40,716 nt of DNA. Source: Pseudomonadota bacterium (GTDB taxonomy: Bacteria > Pseudomonadota > Alphaproteobacteria > GCA-2731375). How positions within the stretch are numbered: the first letter of the stretch is position 1; every line of letters begins with the position of its first letter. The notes beneath the pieces were generated by a model, which searched no databases, was not told the DNA's origin, and saw only the letters and a program-made list of their open reading frames with translations. Location: positions 1 through 40,716 of the forward strand of contig JAQBYC010000035.1 in the NCBI GenBank assembly GCA_027623205.1. The letters are read 5' to 3'. The position numbers and the translations under genes were made by a program. Positions 17,439-26,063 of the stretch are shown here, piece by piece.

Positions 17439-18737
17439 ATGATCCAGGTATCCTACCCCAAATTAAAGCTGCCGCCCTCATTATGGGCCGCGACCGCCAC
17501 TCCGGCCCCAGACACGCCGGCGCTGGACGGCGACGCACGCGCCGACGTGGCGGTGGTGGGGGGCGGCTTTACCGGTCTTTCGGCCGCCCTGCATCTGGCC
17601 CAGGCAGGCGCAGCCGTGGCCGTTCTGGAAGGCGCCGAGCCGGGCTGGGGGGCCTCGGGCCGCAATGGCGGCCAGGTCATTCCCGGCCTGAAGGCGGATC
17701 CACGGGAAATTCTGGCCCGCTTTGGCCCAGAAAACGGCGAAGCCATGGTGCGGGCCTCGGGCGCCGCCGCCGATCTGGTGTTCGATCTGATCGCGCGCCA
17801 CGGCATCGATTGCGATGGCCGGCAGACCGGCTGGATTCAGGCGGCGCATACAAAACCCATGCTGGACGGTTTGGCGAAACGGCACCGGGATTGGGCCGGG
17901 CGTGACGCCAATGTCGCCTGGCTGGAGCGGGACGAGTTGACCCGGCGCATGGGCGATGGACGCTATCACGGTGGCTGGATCGATAAACGCGGCGGCGGTC
18001 TGCAGCCGTTAAGCTATGCCCGTGGACTGGCCCGGGCGGCACAGAGCAGTGGCGCGCGGGTACATGGCGCCTCGCCCGTACAAGGATTGCTGCGGGACGC
18101 CGGGGGTTGGCGGTTGCAGACGCCCAAGGGCATTCTGACGGCGGACAAGGTCATCATCGCCACCAACGGCTATACGGATGGCTTATGGCCCGGTCTGGCC
18201 CAAACGGTGGTGCCGGTCTACAGCGTGCAGGTGGCGACCGCCCCCCTGGGCGAGAACATGCGCGGCAATATTCTGAGCGGCGGCGAAGTGCTCTCCGACA
18301 CCCGCCGGGTGTTGTGGTACTTCCGCCAGGATGCCCATGGCCGCCTGATCATGGGCGGGGGCGGTTCGGCCTATGAAAGCGGCGCCGCAAAAATCTATCA
18401 AGGGCTGCGCCAGAGAGTCCATAGTCTGCTGCCCGAGGCCGGAAAAGTCGATTTTGAATTCGCCTGGAACGGCCGGGTTGCCTTGACCATGGACCACTAC
18501 CCCCATCTGCACGAACTGGCGCCGGGCCTGTGGGCCGGCCTGGGCTATAACGGCCGCGGCGTCGCCATGGCGACCATGATGGGAAAAGTCCTGGCCGACC
18601 GGGCCTTGGACACCGCCCAGCCGGATTTTGAATTTCCCGCCAGTCCCGTGCATCCCCTGCCCTTGCATGCTCTGCGGGGTGTGGCGGTAACCGCGACGCG
18701 GGCCTATTATCGCCTTCGTGATGCCCTGGAAAGTTAA
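17439..18737 (+). CDS. FAD-dependent amine/amino-acid oxidoreductase (PuuB/DadA family)
   Basis: A 432-residue flavoprotein of the D-amino-acid oxidase fold. The dinucleotide motif VVGGGFTGLSAALHLA starts near residue 39, then GWGASGRNGGQV near 67-78, as in gamma-glutamylputrescine oxidase. VIIATNGYTDGLWP and the C-terminal GLGYNGRGVAMATMMGK complete the FAD site. It would oxidise a C-N bond of an amine or amino acid, releasing an aldehyde or keto acid. It starts 37 bases from the divergent hydrolase gene and is followed after 11 bases by a MaoC-like gene on the same strand, so the two are probably one operon. Confidence 0.85.
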   Translation: MIQVSYPKLKLPPSLWAATATPAPDTPALDGDARADVAVVGGGFTGLSAALHLAQAGAAVAVLEGAEPGWGASGRNGGQVIPGLKADPREILARFGPENGEAMVRASGAAADLVFDLIARHGIDCDGRQTGWIQAAHTKPMLDGLAKRHRDWAGRDANVAWLERDELTRRMGDGRYHGGWIDKRGGGLQPLSYARGLARAAQSSGARVHGASPVQGLLRDAGGWRLQTPKGILTADKVIIATNGYTDGLWPGLAQTVVPVYSVQVATAPLGENMRGNILSGGEVLSDTRRVLWYFRQDAHGRLIMGGGGSAYESGAAKIYQGLRQRVHSLLPEAGKVDFEFAWNGRVALTMDHYPHLHELAPGLWAGLGYNGRGVAMATMMGKVLADRALDTAQPDFEFPASPVHPLPLHALRGVAVTATRAYYRLRDALES

Positions 18738-18748
18738 GGAGAGTAACG

Positions 18749-19567
18749 ATGACCAGTCCCGCCGCAATCATGGCCGACTATCAGGTCGAGGCCTATAACA
18801 CCGCCAAGGAGTCCGAGAACAAAATCCATGATGATACGGTGGCGCGGAAGTTCGGCTTCAGCGGCGGCCTGGTGCCTGGCGTCGATGTATACGCTTATAT
18901 GACCCACCCTGCCGTACAACGCTGGGGCAAGGATTGGCTGGCGCGGGGCACCGGCGAATGCCGCCTCGTAAAGCCGGTCTACGAAGGCGCGACGGCCACC
19001 ATTTCGGCCCTGGCCATCGCGGGCGAAGAAGAGGCCATGGCCATTAGCGTGGAAAGCGCCGGACAGATTTGCGCTCAGGGCACGGCCCGCCTTCCCACCG
19101 TCGCGCCCCAGCCGCCCGATTTGGCGGATTTTCCTGTTGCCGCCCTGCCCGACGAGCGCCCGCCGGCCTCTGCCGCCTCCCTCCCCATCGGCGCCATGCT
19201 GGGCACCTATACAAAGCATTGCGGCGCGGAGATTGAGACCGCATACCAAGCGGACGTCCGCGAGGATCTGCCCCTGTACGCCACTAACAGCCTAATCCAT
19301 CCAGGCCATCTGTTGCGCTTTGGCAATTGGGCCCTGACCCAGAACGTGGTGCTGGGCCCATGGATCCATGTCAGCAGTGCCGTGCAGCATTTTGCCACGG
19401 CGCAGCATGGCGAGGACCTATCCATCCGCGCCCGGATCATCAACAATTTCGAGCGCAAGGGACATTTGTTCGTGGAACTGGATGCGCTGATTCTGGCTCA
19501 AGGCAGTCGCCTGTTGGCCCGCCTCGCCCACACCGCAATCTACCAGCCGCGCCAGGTTCAAGGGTAA
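18749..19567 (+). CDS. MaoC-like double-hotdog hydratase
   Basis: A 272-residue protein with two hotdog-like halves. The N-terminal half has ENKIHDDTVARKFGFSGGLVPG (residues 25-46), which resembles the hydratase-2 motif with its Asn/Asp and His around NPxHxD. The second half has HPGHLLRFGNWAL and FERKGHLFVELDALI. Hydratases of this type add water to enoyl-CoA in the R direction. The catalytic motif is less standard than in MaoC, so a thioesterase or non-catalytic role is possible. A strong ribosome site (AAGGAGAG) lies six bases before ATG, and the upstream oxidase gene ends 11 bases away. Confidence 0.65.
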   Translation: MTSPAAIMADYQVEAYNTAKESENKIHDDTVARKFGFSGGLVPGVDVYAYMTHPAVQRWGKDWLARGTGECRLVKPVYEGATATISALAIAGEEEAMAISVESAGQICAQGTARLPTVAPQPPDLADFPVAALPDERPPASAASLPIGAMLGTYTKHCGAEIETAYQADVREDLPLYATNSLIHPGHLLRFGNWALTQNVVLGPWIHVSSAVQHFATAQHGEDLSIRARIINNFERKGHLFVELDALILAQGSRLLARLAHTAIYQPRQVQG

Positions 19568-19572
19568 GAAGA

Positions 19573-20385
19573 TCAATCTCCCTGGGGGACCTCGCGGATA
19601 TCCAGGTCACTGTCGTTCATGCGCTTCATTAACTTGTGCGCGTCGTCCGAGACCAGGCAGTCGAGAAACAGGGTGCGTTCCATGGTCAGGCCCTCTTCAA
19701 GGGGCTTTTCCAGTTCAGTCCGTAACAGGCGCTTGATATGGCCGAAGGCCAGTGGCGCCATGGCTGCGTATTCCCGCGCCAGTTCCAGGGCCCGGGGCAG
19801 CACCGGACCGTCGGTGACTTCATGCACCATGCCCAGTTGCAACGCCTCGCGCGGGGGCACGGTACGGCCACGCAGCACCATTTCGAGCGCCCGGGCCTGA
19901 CCGACCAGGCGGGCCAGCTTTTGCGTCCCGCCGCCGCCCGGCAATATGCCGACTTTGAGCTCCGGCAGGCCCAGGGTATGGTCCCCATCCTGGGCGATAC
20001 GCAGGTCGCAGGACAGGCAGAATTCAAAACCACCGCCCATGGCATAACCGTTGATGGCGGCGATGGTAATCTTTGGCGTGCTGGCCAGACGGCGAAACAG
20101 CAGGTCGATCTCGCGGTCTTTTTCCAACAGTTTTCGGTCCGAAAAGGTCTTGCCCCGCTGACGCAGCGCATGGGACATCGCCTCCAGCGCCCGCACGCTG
20201 AAATGGCGGATGAAGACGCCCTCCTCGCCACCAGTAAACACCATGGCCCGGCAGCTTTCGTCCCTGTCCAGTTCTGTTGTGACGGCATCCAGTTCGCTGA
20301 CCGTTGTATCTGTCATGAACTGGTCCGGCAGGGTGATGGTCACGATGGCGACGGCGCCTTCGCGGCGCACGGCAACTTCGGACAT
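19573..20385 (-). CDS. enoyl-CoA hydratase/isomerase with both catalytic glutamates
   Basis: A 270-residue crotonase-fold protein. The oxyanion glycine region AINGYAMGGGFEFCLSCDLRIA and the segment LPELKVGILPGGGGTQKL keep both glutamates used by classical enoyl-CoA hydratases (Glu144 and Glu164 in the rat enzyme). The first half is unusual: where most members have an AFCAGAD-like loop it has GVFIRHFSVRALEAM. It converges on the MaoC-like gene with five bases between stops. Beta-oxidation or degradation of a branched acyl-CoA is likely. Confidence 0.85.
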   Translation of the reverse strand: MSEVAVRREGAVAIVTITLPDQFMTDTTVSELDAVTTELDRDESCRAMVFTGGEEGVFIRHFSVRALEAMSHALRQRGKTFSDRKLLEKDREIDLLFRRLASTPKITIAAINGYAMGGGFEFCLSCDLRIAQDGDHTLGLPELKVGILPGGGGTQKLARLVGQARALEMVLRGRTVPPREALQLGMVHEVTDGPVLPRALELAREYAAMAPLAFGHIKRLLRTELEKPLEEGLTMERTLFLDCLVSDDAHKLMKRMNDSDLDIREVPQGD

Positions 20386-20422
20386 GAGGCAACCTTTCAG
20401 AATATTCTACGATACGGCGTGG

Positions 20423-20695
20423 CTAGCTCTTGCGGCGCTTGAATAAATCCAAACCCAGCTTGATGATGTAATACGGCACCACAACCACCGCGCCCAACAA
20501 AATATAGGGTACGGCCCAGCGCACCGCATCTGCCGCCAACTCGCCCGCGTGCCGCACGGATTGCGAGAGAAAGCGGAGAAAGCCCAACGCGTCGATCTCG
20601 ATTACCGACAAAATCCAGCCGACCAGCAGGCAGACCAGCAAAAGTTTTATACCGGTGCCAATGAGCTTGCGAACGTCGATTTTTCCCATCTTCAA
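20423..20695 (-). CDS. small two-helix membrane protein (DUF6460-like)
   Basis: A 90-residue protein with two membrane helices, near residues 13-28 and 63-80, and a basic end (FKRRKS). The C-terminal segment WAVPYILLGAVVVVPYYII recalls the small alphaproteobacterial family DUF6460 (from memory, unchecked). A TTG start at 20695 fits AGGAG seven bases upstream; the ATG two codons later would be 13 bases away. A telomere-like repeat lies just upstream. The function is unknown. Confidence 0.7.
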   Translation of the reverse strand: MKMGKIDVRKLIGTGIKLLLVCLLVGWILSVIEIDALGFLRFLSQSVRHAGELAADAVRWAVPYILLGAVVVVPYYIIKLGLDLFKRRKS

Positions 20696-21108
20696 GCTAT
20701 GTCTCCTATAAACCCTAAAACCCTAAAAACCCGAAAGACTGGCCCGTTTAGCATGGTATGGCCCATGGAAGGCACCCGTGATCACGATGACTTTGACCCC
20801 CATGATACACGAGACAAGGCATAAGAGCAGCGCGTCTCACCCGGCTTGTCGGGATCCCGGCCCGCCAACGCATCAATTAAAGCAGTTTGAAACCGCCACA
20901 CGGCGTCGCCTGCCGCCGTGGGCGTGCCGCGCGCGGGATAGCAGGTCTGGATATCGCTTGCCCGACCTGCCGTCCTGATCAAAAATTCAACCGCGTGCCG
21001 GTAGAATCAATTTTCCGTTCAATGCCGCAATCGGGAGCGTGCGCAGATCTGCGGTTAACAGATGGTCCGCATGAGGAATCCAAGCAACGTATGGGGAGAG
21101 ATCGGCAC
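20696..21108. other. gene-poor stretch
   Basis: About 410 bases with no gene I can support. It holds the short TTTAGGG-like repeat and some small frames. One minus-strand frame from about 20990 down to 20782 reads like an ordinary protein fragment (RFQTALIDALAGRDPDK) but has no convincing start, so it may be a gene remnant. Confidence 0.5.
20710..20732 (-). repeat. telomere-like short tandem repeat
   Basis: On the plus strand the units are AAACCCT, AAAACCCT and AAAAACCC. On the minus strand this gives AGGG separated by T-runs, directly before the ribosome site of the small membrane protein gene. It is probably a slippage-prone leader. Confidence 0.6.
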
Positions 21109-21405
21109 ATGACGTTGAGCACGTTCAAATTCATATCGATGTCTGCCTTTGTTCCGATTGCCATGCTCGCCATGGCTGATCCAGCAGACGCCCAGCAAAC
21201 CAGCAGCTACTGCAAATTTGAAGCAGGGAACCTGCAAGGACAGATCAGGGACTATGGGCCCGTGCAAGTGGGGCCGATTGGAACACCGTGTTATGATGAA
21301 TCGAGATGGGGCGACAGCCGAGGCGTCGTTATTGCACCGCCTTCATCGCCAAACGTGGGCGTAATTCGCGGCTCTTCGGACCAAAGCCCACAAAGCGTAA
21401 GATAG
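21109..21405 (+). CDS. small secreted protein of unknown function
   Basis: A 98-residue protein with a Sec signal peptide. The hydrophobic stretch is ISMSAFVPIAMLAMA and a likely cleavage site is ADA-QQ near residue 28. The mature part is about 70 residues, has two cysteines (SSYCKFEAG and GTPCYDE) and ends in a Ser/Pro/Gly-rich tail. The ATG at 21109 is chosen because GGGGAGAG lies eight bases upstream; an open frame continues 74 codons further but lacks these signals. One copy of the dispersed repeat begins 24 bases after its stop. I do not recognise the family. Periplasmic location is inferred. Confidence 0.6.
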   Translation: MTLSTFKFISMSAFVPIAMLAMADPADAQQTSSYCKFEAGNLQGQIRDYGPVQVGPIGTPCYDESRWGDSRGVVIAPPSSPNVGVIRGSSDQSPQSVR

Positions 21406-21742
21406 GGAATTATTTCTAGCTTAGGGCAATTTTCAATTCATCGGAGTCGCTATCGCGATCCAAGCGATTGGTTCAATTGTTCTAGCAGATGCAGCTATCC
21501 AACAACATCCACCAGAGCTGCTCGCCATCGTTGATCACCACTCATTGAAAATAGCAACCGGCGTTCGCCCCACCGCGAGCGGCCTTGTCCGATTTCAATG
21601 CAGGGAACTTCAAAACCACCACGCTGGAGCATTTCCGGGCTAGGAGCCCAACCGGCTAGGGCGTCATGGGGAGATGCGAGCCGGGGACCGGTTGGCGCAG
21701 CCATCCGGTGACTATCGCAAATGATCTAAACCGTTGATTTAA
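21406..21742. other. gene-poor stretch beside tRNA-Glu
   Basis: About 340 bases holding repeat copy 21430-21479 and otherwise no supported gene. A 69-codon minus-strand frame (21495-21704) has no ribosome site or recognisable domain. The stretch adjoins the 3' end of the tRNA, a usual landing place for integrative elements, but I see no integrase or duplicated tRNA end. Confidence 0.5.
21430..21479 (+). repeat. dispersed structured repeat, copy 1 (partial)
   Basis: Fifty bases about 80 % identical (40 of 50 by hand) to the start of the copy at 30925. The inner hairpin GTCGC/GCGAT with a four-base loop is kept, with a G-T pair in place of G-C. The conserved tail GATTGGTTCAATT is present. The second hairpin of the other copies is not evident. 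It lies 24 bases after a plus-strand stop. Confidence 0.7.
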
Positions 21743-21818
21743 TGGCGACCCCGGCCGGGCTTGAACCGAGCATCTCCGGCTTGAAAGGCCGGCATCCTAA
21801 CCTTTAGACTACGGGGTC
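21743..21818 (-). tRNA. tRNA-Glu (anticodon UUC)
   Basis: Seventy-six bases fold into a full cloverleaf on the minus strand. The acceptor stem is seven perfect pairs (GACCCCG with CGGGGTC), the discriminator is G and CCA is encoded. The D arm is GTC/GAT. The anticodon stem is CCGGC/GCCGG with loop CTTTCAA, giving anticodon TTC. The T arm has the TTCAAGC loop and one apparent mismatch at the outer pair. It lies 97 bases after recJ on the same strand. It reads codons GAA and GAG. Confidence 0.95.
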
Positions 21819-21890
21819 GCGGTGGACGAGGAAGTAGCCAAATCGGCCACGAAATGCAAGCTTGATCTAAGATTTTGTTTTTTAACACGA

Positions 21891-21913
21891 CGCGGGCGGC
21901 TGCCCTGCCCGCG
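21891..21913 (-). terminator. GC-rich hairpin after recJ
   Basis: CGCGGGC (21891-21897) and GCCCGCG (21907-21913) form a seven-pair stem with a nine-base loop, directly after the recJ stop. In the direction of recJ transcription no T-run follows (the strand shows A-runs instead), so it is not a standard intrinsic terminator. It may still end or protect the transcript before the tRNA. Confidence 0.4.
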
Positions 21914-21914
21914 C

Positions 21915-23738
21915 CTACGAGCGCGGGGCTTCGGAATTCTCCGGAAACGCAGCGTCTTCGATAAACAATTGTACGCCGCGCCGGCCTTGCCAATCGTCGG
22001 CGCGCAGATGGCCGGCCAGATGCAGGCCGCGGCCACGGGACGAAAGCATGGCCTGACCCAGCGGGCTATCGGCGGCGCCGAAGGCGATGCCTTTCAATCG
22101 GCCGCCGCGGGCGCCAGCTAGGACGACCCGCACATGGTTCTGGCCTACGAGGTCGGCCTTGACCAGTTCGGCATTGGCGATGGCAAAGCGAGGTTCGGGG
22201 TAGCCGGCACCGTAGGGGCCGGCGCTTTCCAGGGTATCAAACAGATCGCGGCTGGCGCCCGATACGGTCAGGGCGCCATCCAGGCTCAATTCATGGCTTT
22301 GCGGCTGTCCCATCATGGCCTGGGCAATACGATCGCTCAAAAATACCTCCAATTCCGCCAATTTATCCGCGGCCACGGTAAGGCCCGCCGCCATGGCGTG
22401 GCCGCCGCCGGCCAATAACAGACCCGCCTGTTTGGCAGCGGTAACGGCGGCTCCCAGATCAACGCCGGGGATGGAACGCCCCGATCCCTTGCCCACTTCG
22501 TCATTCATGGCAACGATGATGGTGGGCCGGCGATAGCGGTCCTTCAAGCGGGAGGCGACGATACCGATGACGCCCTGGTGCCAGCGGGGATCGGCCAGGA
22601 ACAACAAAGGTTGTTTGCCCCGGCCACTGCTTTCGACCAATTCCGTAGCCTGGGCCTGAATGGCAGCTTCGATCTCCCGGCGTTCAAGATTGAATTCGTC
22701 CAGTTTGGCGGCGATGGCGCGGGCCTCGTCTCTGTCATCCGTCGCCAGCAGCCGCGCGCCCAGATGCGGATTTCCCACCCGGCCACCGGCGTTCAGGCGC
22801 GGGCCAAAGACAAAGCCCAGATGATAGGTACCAGGCCGTTGATCGATGCCAGCCAGGTCGGCCAAGGCGGCAAGGCCCGGATTGTCCCGCCGCGCCGCGA
22901 CCTTCAACCCCTGGGCGACCAGCACCCGGTTGAGGCCGGTCAGAGGCACCACGTCACAGACCGTGCCGAGAGCCACCAGATCCAGCCATTGCAGCAGGTT
23001 CGGCTCCACCTTGCCCCGGAACCAGCCGTGTCCGCGTAGGGCGCGGTTCAGGGCCACCACCAATAAATAGCTGACGCCCACCGCCGCCAGCCGGCCCAGA
23101 CCGCTGTCATCGTCCAGGCGATTGGGATTGACCACGGCGAAGGCTGCCGGCAAACGCGGCTCCGCCTGATGGTGATCGATAACAATGACATCCAGGCCCG
23201 CGTCGGCCGCCGTTTGCAACGGTTCGAACGCCGCGATACCGCAGTCCACGGTCACCACTACGGCCATACCCTGGTCCCGCAAGGCCAACAGGGCCGGACC
23301 GTTGGGTCCATAGCCCTCCTTTTGACGATCCGGTATATAGACCGTCAGTTCAGCGCCGATAGCCCGGAAATAACGTTGCAGAAGGGCTGCCGAGGTCGCC
23401 CCATCCACATCGTAGTCGCCAAATACCGCCACCCGCTCGCCGCCCTGGATGGCTTTCGCGAGACGGCCGGCGGCTTTGTCCATATCGCGCAACCGGGATG
23501 GGTCGGGCAGTGCCGATTTCAGAGTCGGGTTGAGAAATCCTTCGCCCTCTTCGATGCCCAAGCCACGACCGGCCAGTACCCGGCCCACGATATCGGCTAC
23601 CCCGAGGCTTTGGGAAAGGGCCATGGCAATGCGGTCATCGGCTGGCCGTTGCCGCCACATGCGCCCGGAAACCGACCGCACCACATCCAGAACAGCCGCA
23701 CCCTCGGTAGACGAAGGCGAAACCGCAGATAGGCTCAT
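21915..23738 (-). CDS. recJ: single-stranded-DNA-specific 5'-3' exonuclease RecJ
   Basis: A 607-residue DHH-family nuclease for recombination and mismatch repair. Metal-binding aspartates lie in FGDYDVDG (Asp108, Asp110, Asp112), DCG (Asp165) and the name motif DHH (188-190). The DHHA1 domain has GSGRSIPG and GGHAMAAGL near residues 440-480, followed by the C-terminal OB-like part. Length fits (E. coli 577). The ATG at 23738 lies four bases after the glpX stop; the frame extends further to 23885 but would overlap glpX, and the conserved start is here. Translational coupling to glpX is likely. Confidence 0.95.
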   Translation of the reverse strand: MSLSAVSPSSTEGAAVLDVVRSVSGRMWRQRPADDRIAMALSQSLGVADIVGRVLAGRGLGIEEGEGFLNPTLKSALPDPSRLRDMDKAAGRLAKAIQGGERVAVFGDYDVDGATSAALLQRYFRAIGAELTVYIPDRQKEGYGPNGPALLALRDQGMAVVVTVDCGIAAFEPLQTAADAGLDVIVIDHHQAEPRLPAAFAVVNPNRLDDDSGLGRLAAVGVSYLLVVALNRALRGHGWFRGKVEPNLLQWLDLVALGTVCDVVPLTGLNRVLVAQGLKVAARRDNPGLAALADLAGIDQRPGTYHLGFVFGPRLNAGGRVGNPHLGARLLATDDRDEARAIAAKLDEFNLERREIEAAIQAQATELVESSGRGKQPLLFLADPRWHQGVIGIVASRLKDRYRRPTIIVAMNDEVGKGSGRSIPGVDLGAAVTAAKQAGLLLAGGGHAMAAGLTVAADKLAELEVFLSDRIAQAMMGQPQSHELSLDGALTVSGASRDLFDTLESAGPYGAGYPEPRFAIANAELVKADLVGQNHVRVVLAGARGGRLKGIAFGAADSPLGQAMLSSRGRGLHLAGHLRADDWQGRRGVQLFIEDAAFPENSEAPRS

Positions 23739-23742
23739 CGCG

Positions 23743-24705
23743 CTACTCGCCGACGGGACGTTGCATGCGAATCCAGCGCACGGTGCCGGTGCGGGCCCGC
23801 ATGGCAACGGACTCAGTCGACAAAGTCGTAGCGGTACGGCGCACCCCGTGCAACATGTTGCCGTCCGTAACGCCGGTTGCGGCAAAAATCACATCCCCCG
23901 CCGCCAGGTCGGTGATTTCGTACTTGCGGTTCAGATCTTTGACCCCCACCTTGGCCGCGCGGCCCCGTTCGTCATCGTTGCGGAACAGCAGACGGCCTTG
24001 GATGTTGCCGCCGATGCAACGCAGGGCCGCGGCGGCCAGAACCCCTTCGGGCGCGCCGCCCGTGCCCATATAGATATCAATGCCGGTTTCGGGCATCGCC
24101 GTCGCCATGACACCCGCCACATCGCCATCGCCGATCAGGACGATGCGGGCGCCAGCCGCGCGCACGGCTGCGATCAATTCACCATGCCGCGGCCGGTCCA
24201 GGATACAGGCCACCACATCCTTGGCACTCTTGCCCAACGCCTTGGCCACATTGGCGATATTCTCGCCGGCCGAATAGTCCAGATCAATGGCGTCGGCCGG
24301 CACCAGGGGGCCGGCCGCGATCTTGTCCATATACACATCCGGCGCATTCAACAACATGCCGCTTTCTGCCAAGGCCAGGACAGCCAAGCCATTGGGCATA
24401 CCCTTCGCGGTGATGGTCGTGCCTTCCAGGGGGTCGAGCGCAATATCGATCTTCGGCCCCTTGCCGGTGCCGACCTCCTCGCCAATGAACAGCATGGGCG
24501 CCTGGTCCCGCTCTCCCTCTCCAATTACTACTGTGCCGGCCATATGCAGTCGGTTGAGAGCATTGCGCATGGCATCCACAGCGGCCTGATCGGCAGCTTT
24601 TTCGTCGCCGCGTCCCATGACCTCGGCGGCAGCGATGGCGGCTGCCTCTGTCACCCGTACAGCCTCGATGGTGAGATTACGGTCAAGTGTGGTTTCTTCG
24701 GACAT
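23743..24705 (-). CDS. glpX: class II fructose-1,6-bisphosphatase
   Basis: A 320-residue GlpX enzyme that removes the 1-phosphate of fructose-1,6-bisphosphate in gluconeogenesis; in some bacteria it also acts on sedoheptulose bisphosphate. The metal-binding segments IGEGERDQAP (61-70) and LDPLEGTT (90-97) are present, and GTGGAPEGVLAAAALR near 216-231 is typical. It sits between hom (53 bases upstream) and recJ (four bases downstream), an order known from alphaproteobacteria. Confidence 0.95.
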   Translation of the reverse strand: MSEETTLDRNLTIEAVRVTEAAAIAAAEVMGRGDEKAADQAAVDAMRNALNRLHMAGTVVIGEGERDQAPMLFIGEEVGTGKGPKIDIALDPLEGTTITAKGMPNGLAVLALAESGMLLNAPDVYMDKIAAGPLVPADAIDLDYSAGENIANVAKALGKSAKDVVACILDRPRHGELIAAVRAAGARIVLIGDGDVAGVMATAMPETGIDIYMGTGGAPEGVLAAAALRCIGGNIQGRLLFRNDDERGRAAKVGVKDLNRKYEITDLAAGDVIFAATGVTDGNMLHGVRRTATTLSTESVAMRARTGTVRWIRMQRPVGE

Positions 24706-24758
24706 GACGCGCCCCTTTGATTCTATGTACGAGGTATTGTAGCGAAACCGCAGCGAAA

Positions 24759-26063
24759 CTATAGGGACTCGATACGGATAATTTTCGGTTCTTCCACCGT
24801 CGCGTCCAGACCGCCGATCAAGGCCATGGCCCGAACCATGGCCGCTTCTTCATTTTCATGGGTGATCAGCACCACTGGCACCGCTTCGCCCGGGTCGCGT
24901 CCACGTTGCAACATGCTGCCAATAGATATTTTCTGATCCCGCAGGATCGCGGCGATGTCCGCGATTACACCCGGTCGATCAAGCACCGACAAGCGGACAT
25001 AGTAGGGTCCCACATGCTGATCCATGGGTGCCGAGGGCAAGGGCGCTAAAGCATGGGCCGGAACGGAGAACGCCGGCAGCCGAATATTGCGGCCAATATC
25101 CAGCAGATCGCCGACGACCGCCGAGGCCGTCGGCCCCTCGCCCGCACCTCGTCCCTCAAAGACCACCCGGCCCACAAAGTCGCCTTCCGCCACCACCGCG
25201 TTATAGACCCCACCGACATGGGCGATGGATGAGCCCTCGGCCACCATGCAGGGGTGCACACGTTGCTCGACGCCATGTTCGGTCAACCGTGCAATTGCGA
25301 GCAGCTTGATGCGATAGCCCAATTCAGTGGCGAATTCGATATCGATGGCGGAAACCTGGCGGATCCCTTCGATATATACCGCGTCCAGATTGACCGGACA
25401 GCCGAACGCCAAGCTGGTCAGGACTGCCAGCTTGTGGGCCGCGTCCACGCCATCGACGTCAAAAGCCGGGTCAGCCTCGGCATAGCCCAGCGCCTGGGCC
25501 TCGCTCAACACATCTTCAAAGTCCCGGCCGCTGTCCCGCATGGCGGACAAAATATAATTGCAGGTGCCGTTAAGGATGCCATAAACGCGGGAAAAGCGGT
25601 TGGCGGCCAGGCCTTCACGCATGGCTTTGACAATAGGAATGCCGCCCGCCACCGCCGCTTCAAAATTCAAGGCCACGCCCTGGTTTTCCGCCGCGCCGGC
25701 CAATGCCGCACCGTGGCGGGCGATCAATGCCTTGTTGGCGGTCACGACATCCTTGCCGGCGGCGATGGCGGCTTCCACCGCCAATCTGGCCGGCCCTTCG
25801 TCGCCACCGATCAATTCGACCAGCACATCAATTTCGTCGCTGACCGCCAGTGCCACCGGATCGTCGTGCCAGGTGAAGTGCGATAGATCCAAGTCACGGT
25901 CCCGGTTTCTATCGCGGGCGGACACGGCCGTGATATGGATCGGGCGGCCACACCGGGCCGCCAACAAATCACCATGTTGTGTCACCAGCCGGACAACCCC
26001 GCCGCCCACGGTGCCAAGTCCGGCGATACCCAAACGCAATGGTGGGCCGATTGACTTATTCAC
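24759..26063 (-). CDS. hom: homoserine dehydrogenase
   Basis: A 434-residue monofunctional enzyme that reduces aspartate semialdehyde to homoserine, the branch point to threonine and methionine. The NAD(P) site GIAGLGTVGGGV is near residues 13-24. The catalytic domain has VTANKALIARHG and GILNGTCNYILSAM, and the residues of AEADPAFDVDGVDAAHKLA. A C-terminal ACT domain (VRLSVLDRPGVIADIAAIL, about 347-365) suggests feedback control by threonine. It overlaps the aminotransferase stop by four bases (ATGA), so the two are coupled. Confidence 0.95.
   Translation of the reverse strand: MNKSIGPPLRLGIAGLGTVGGGVVRLVTQHGDLLAARCGRPIHITAVSARDRNRDRDLDLSHFTWHDDPVALAVSDEIDVLVELIGGDEGPARLAVEAAIAAGKDVVTANKALIARHGAALAGAAENQGVALNFEAAVAGGIPIVKAMREGLAANRFSRVYGILNGTCNYILSAMRDSGRDFEDVLSEAQALGYAEADPAFDVDGVDAAHKLAVLTSLAFGCPVNLDAVYIEGIRQVSAIDIEFATELGYRIKLLAIARLTEHGVEQRVHPCMVAEGSSIAHVGGVYNAVVAEGDFVGRVVFEGRGAGEGPTASAVVGDLLDIGRNIRLPAFSVPAHALAPLPSAPMDQHVGPYYVRLSVLDRPGVIADIAAILRDQKISIGSMLQRGRDPGEAVPVVLITHENEEAAMVRAMALIGGLDATVEEPKIIRIESL

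Noticed and set aside
20549-20824. Plus-strand frame of 91 codons
   Set aside because: Most of it is antisense to the small membrane protein gene, whose hydrophobic helices and ribosome site are more convincing.
20782-20990. Minus-strand frame with a protein-like segment
   Set aside because: It has no ribosome site or recognised family and is only about 70 codons; kept as a possible remnant in the gene-poor stretch, not called as a gene.
21495-21704. Minus-strand frame of 69 codons beside the tRNA
   Set aside because: No ribosome site, no domain and odd composition; probably chance.
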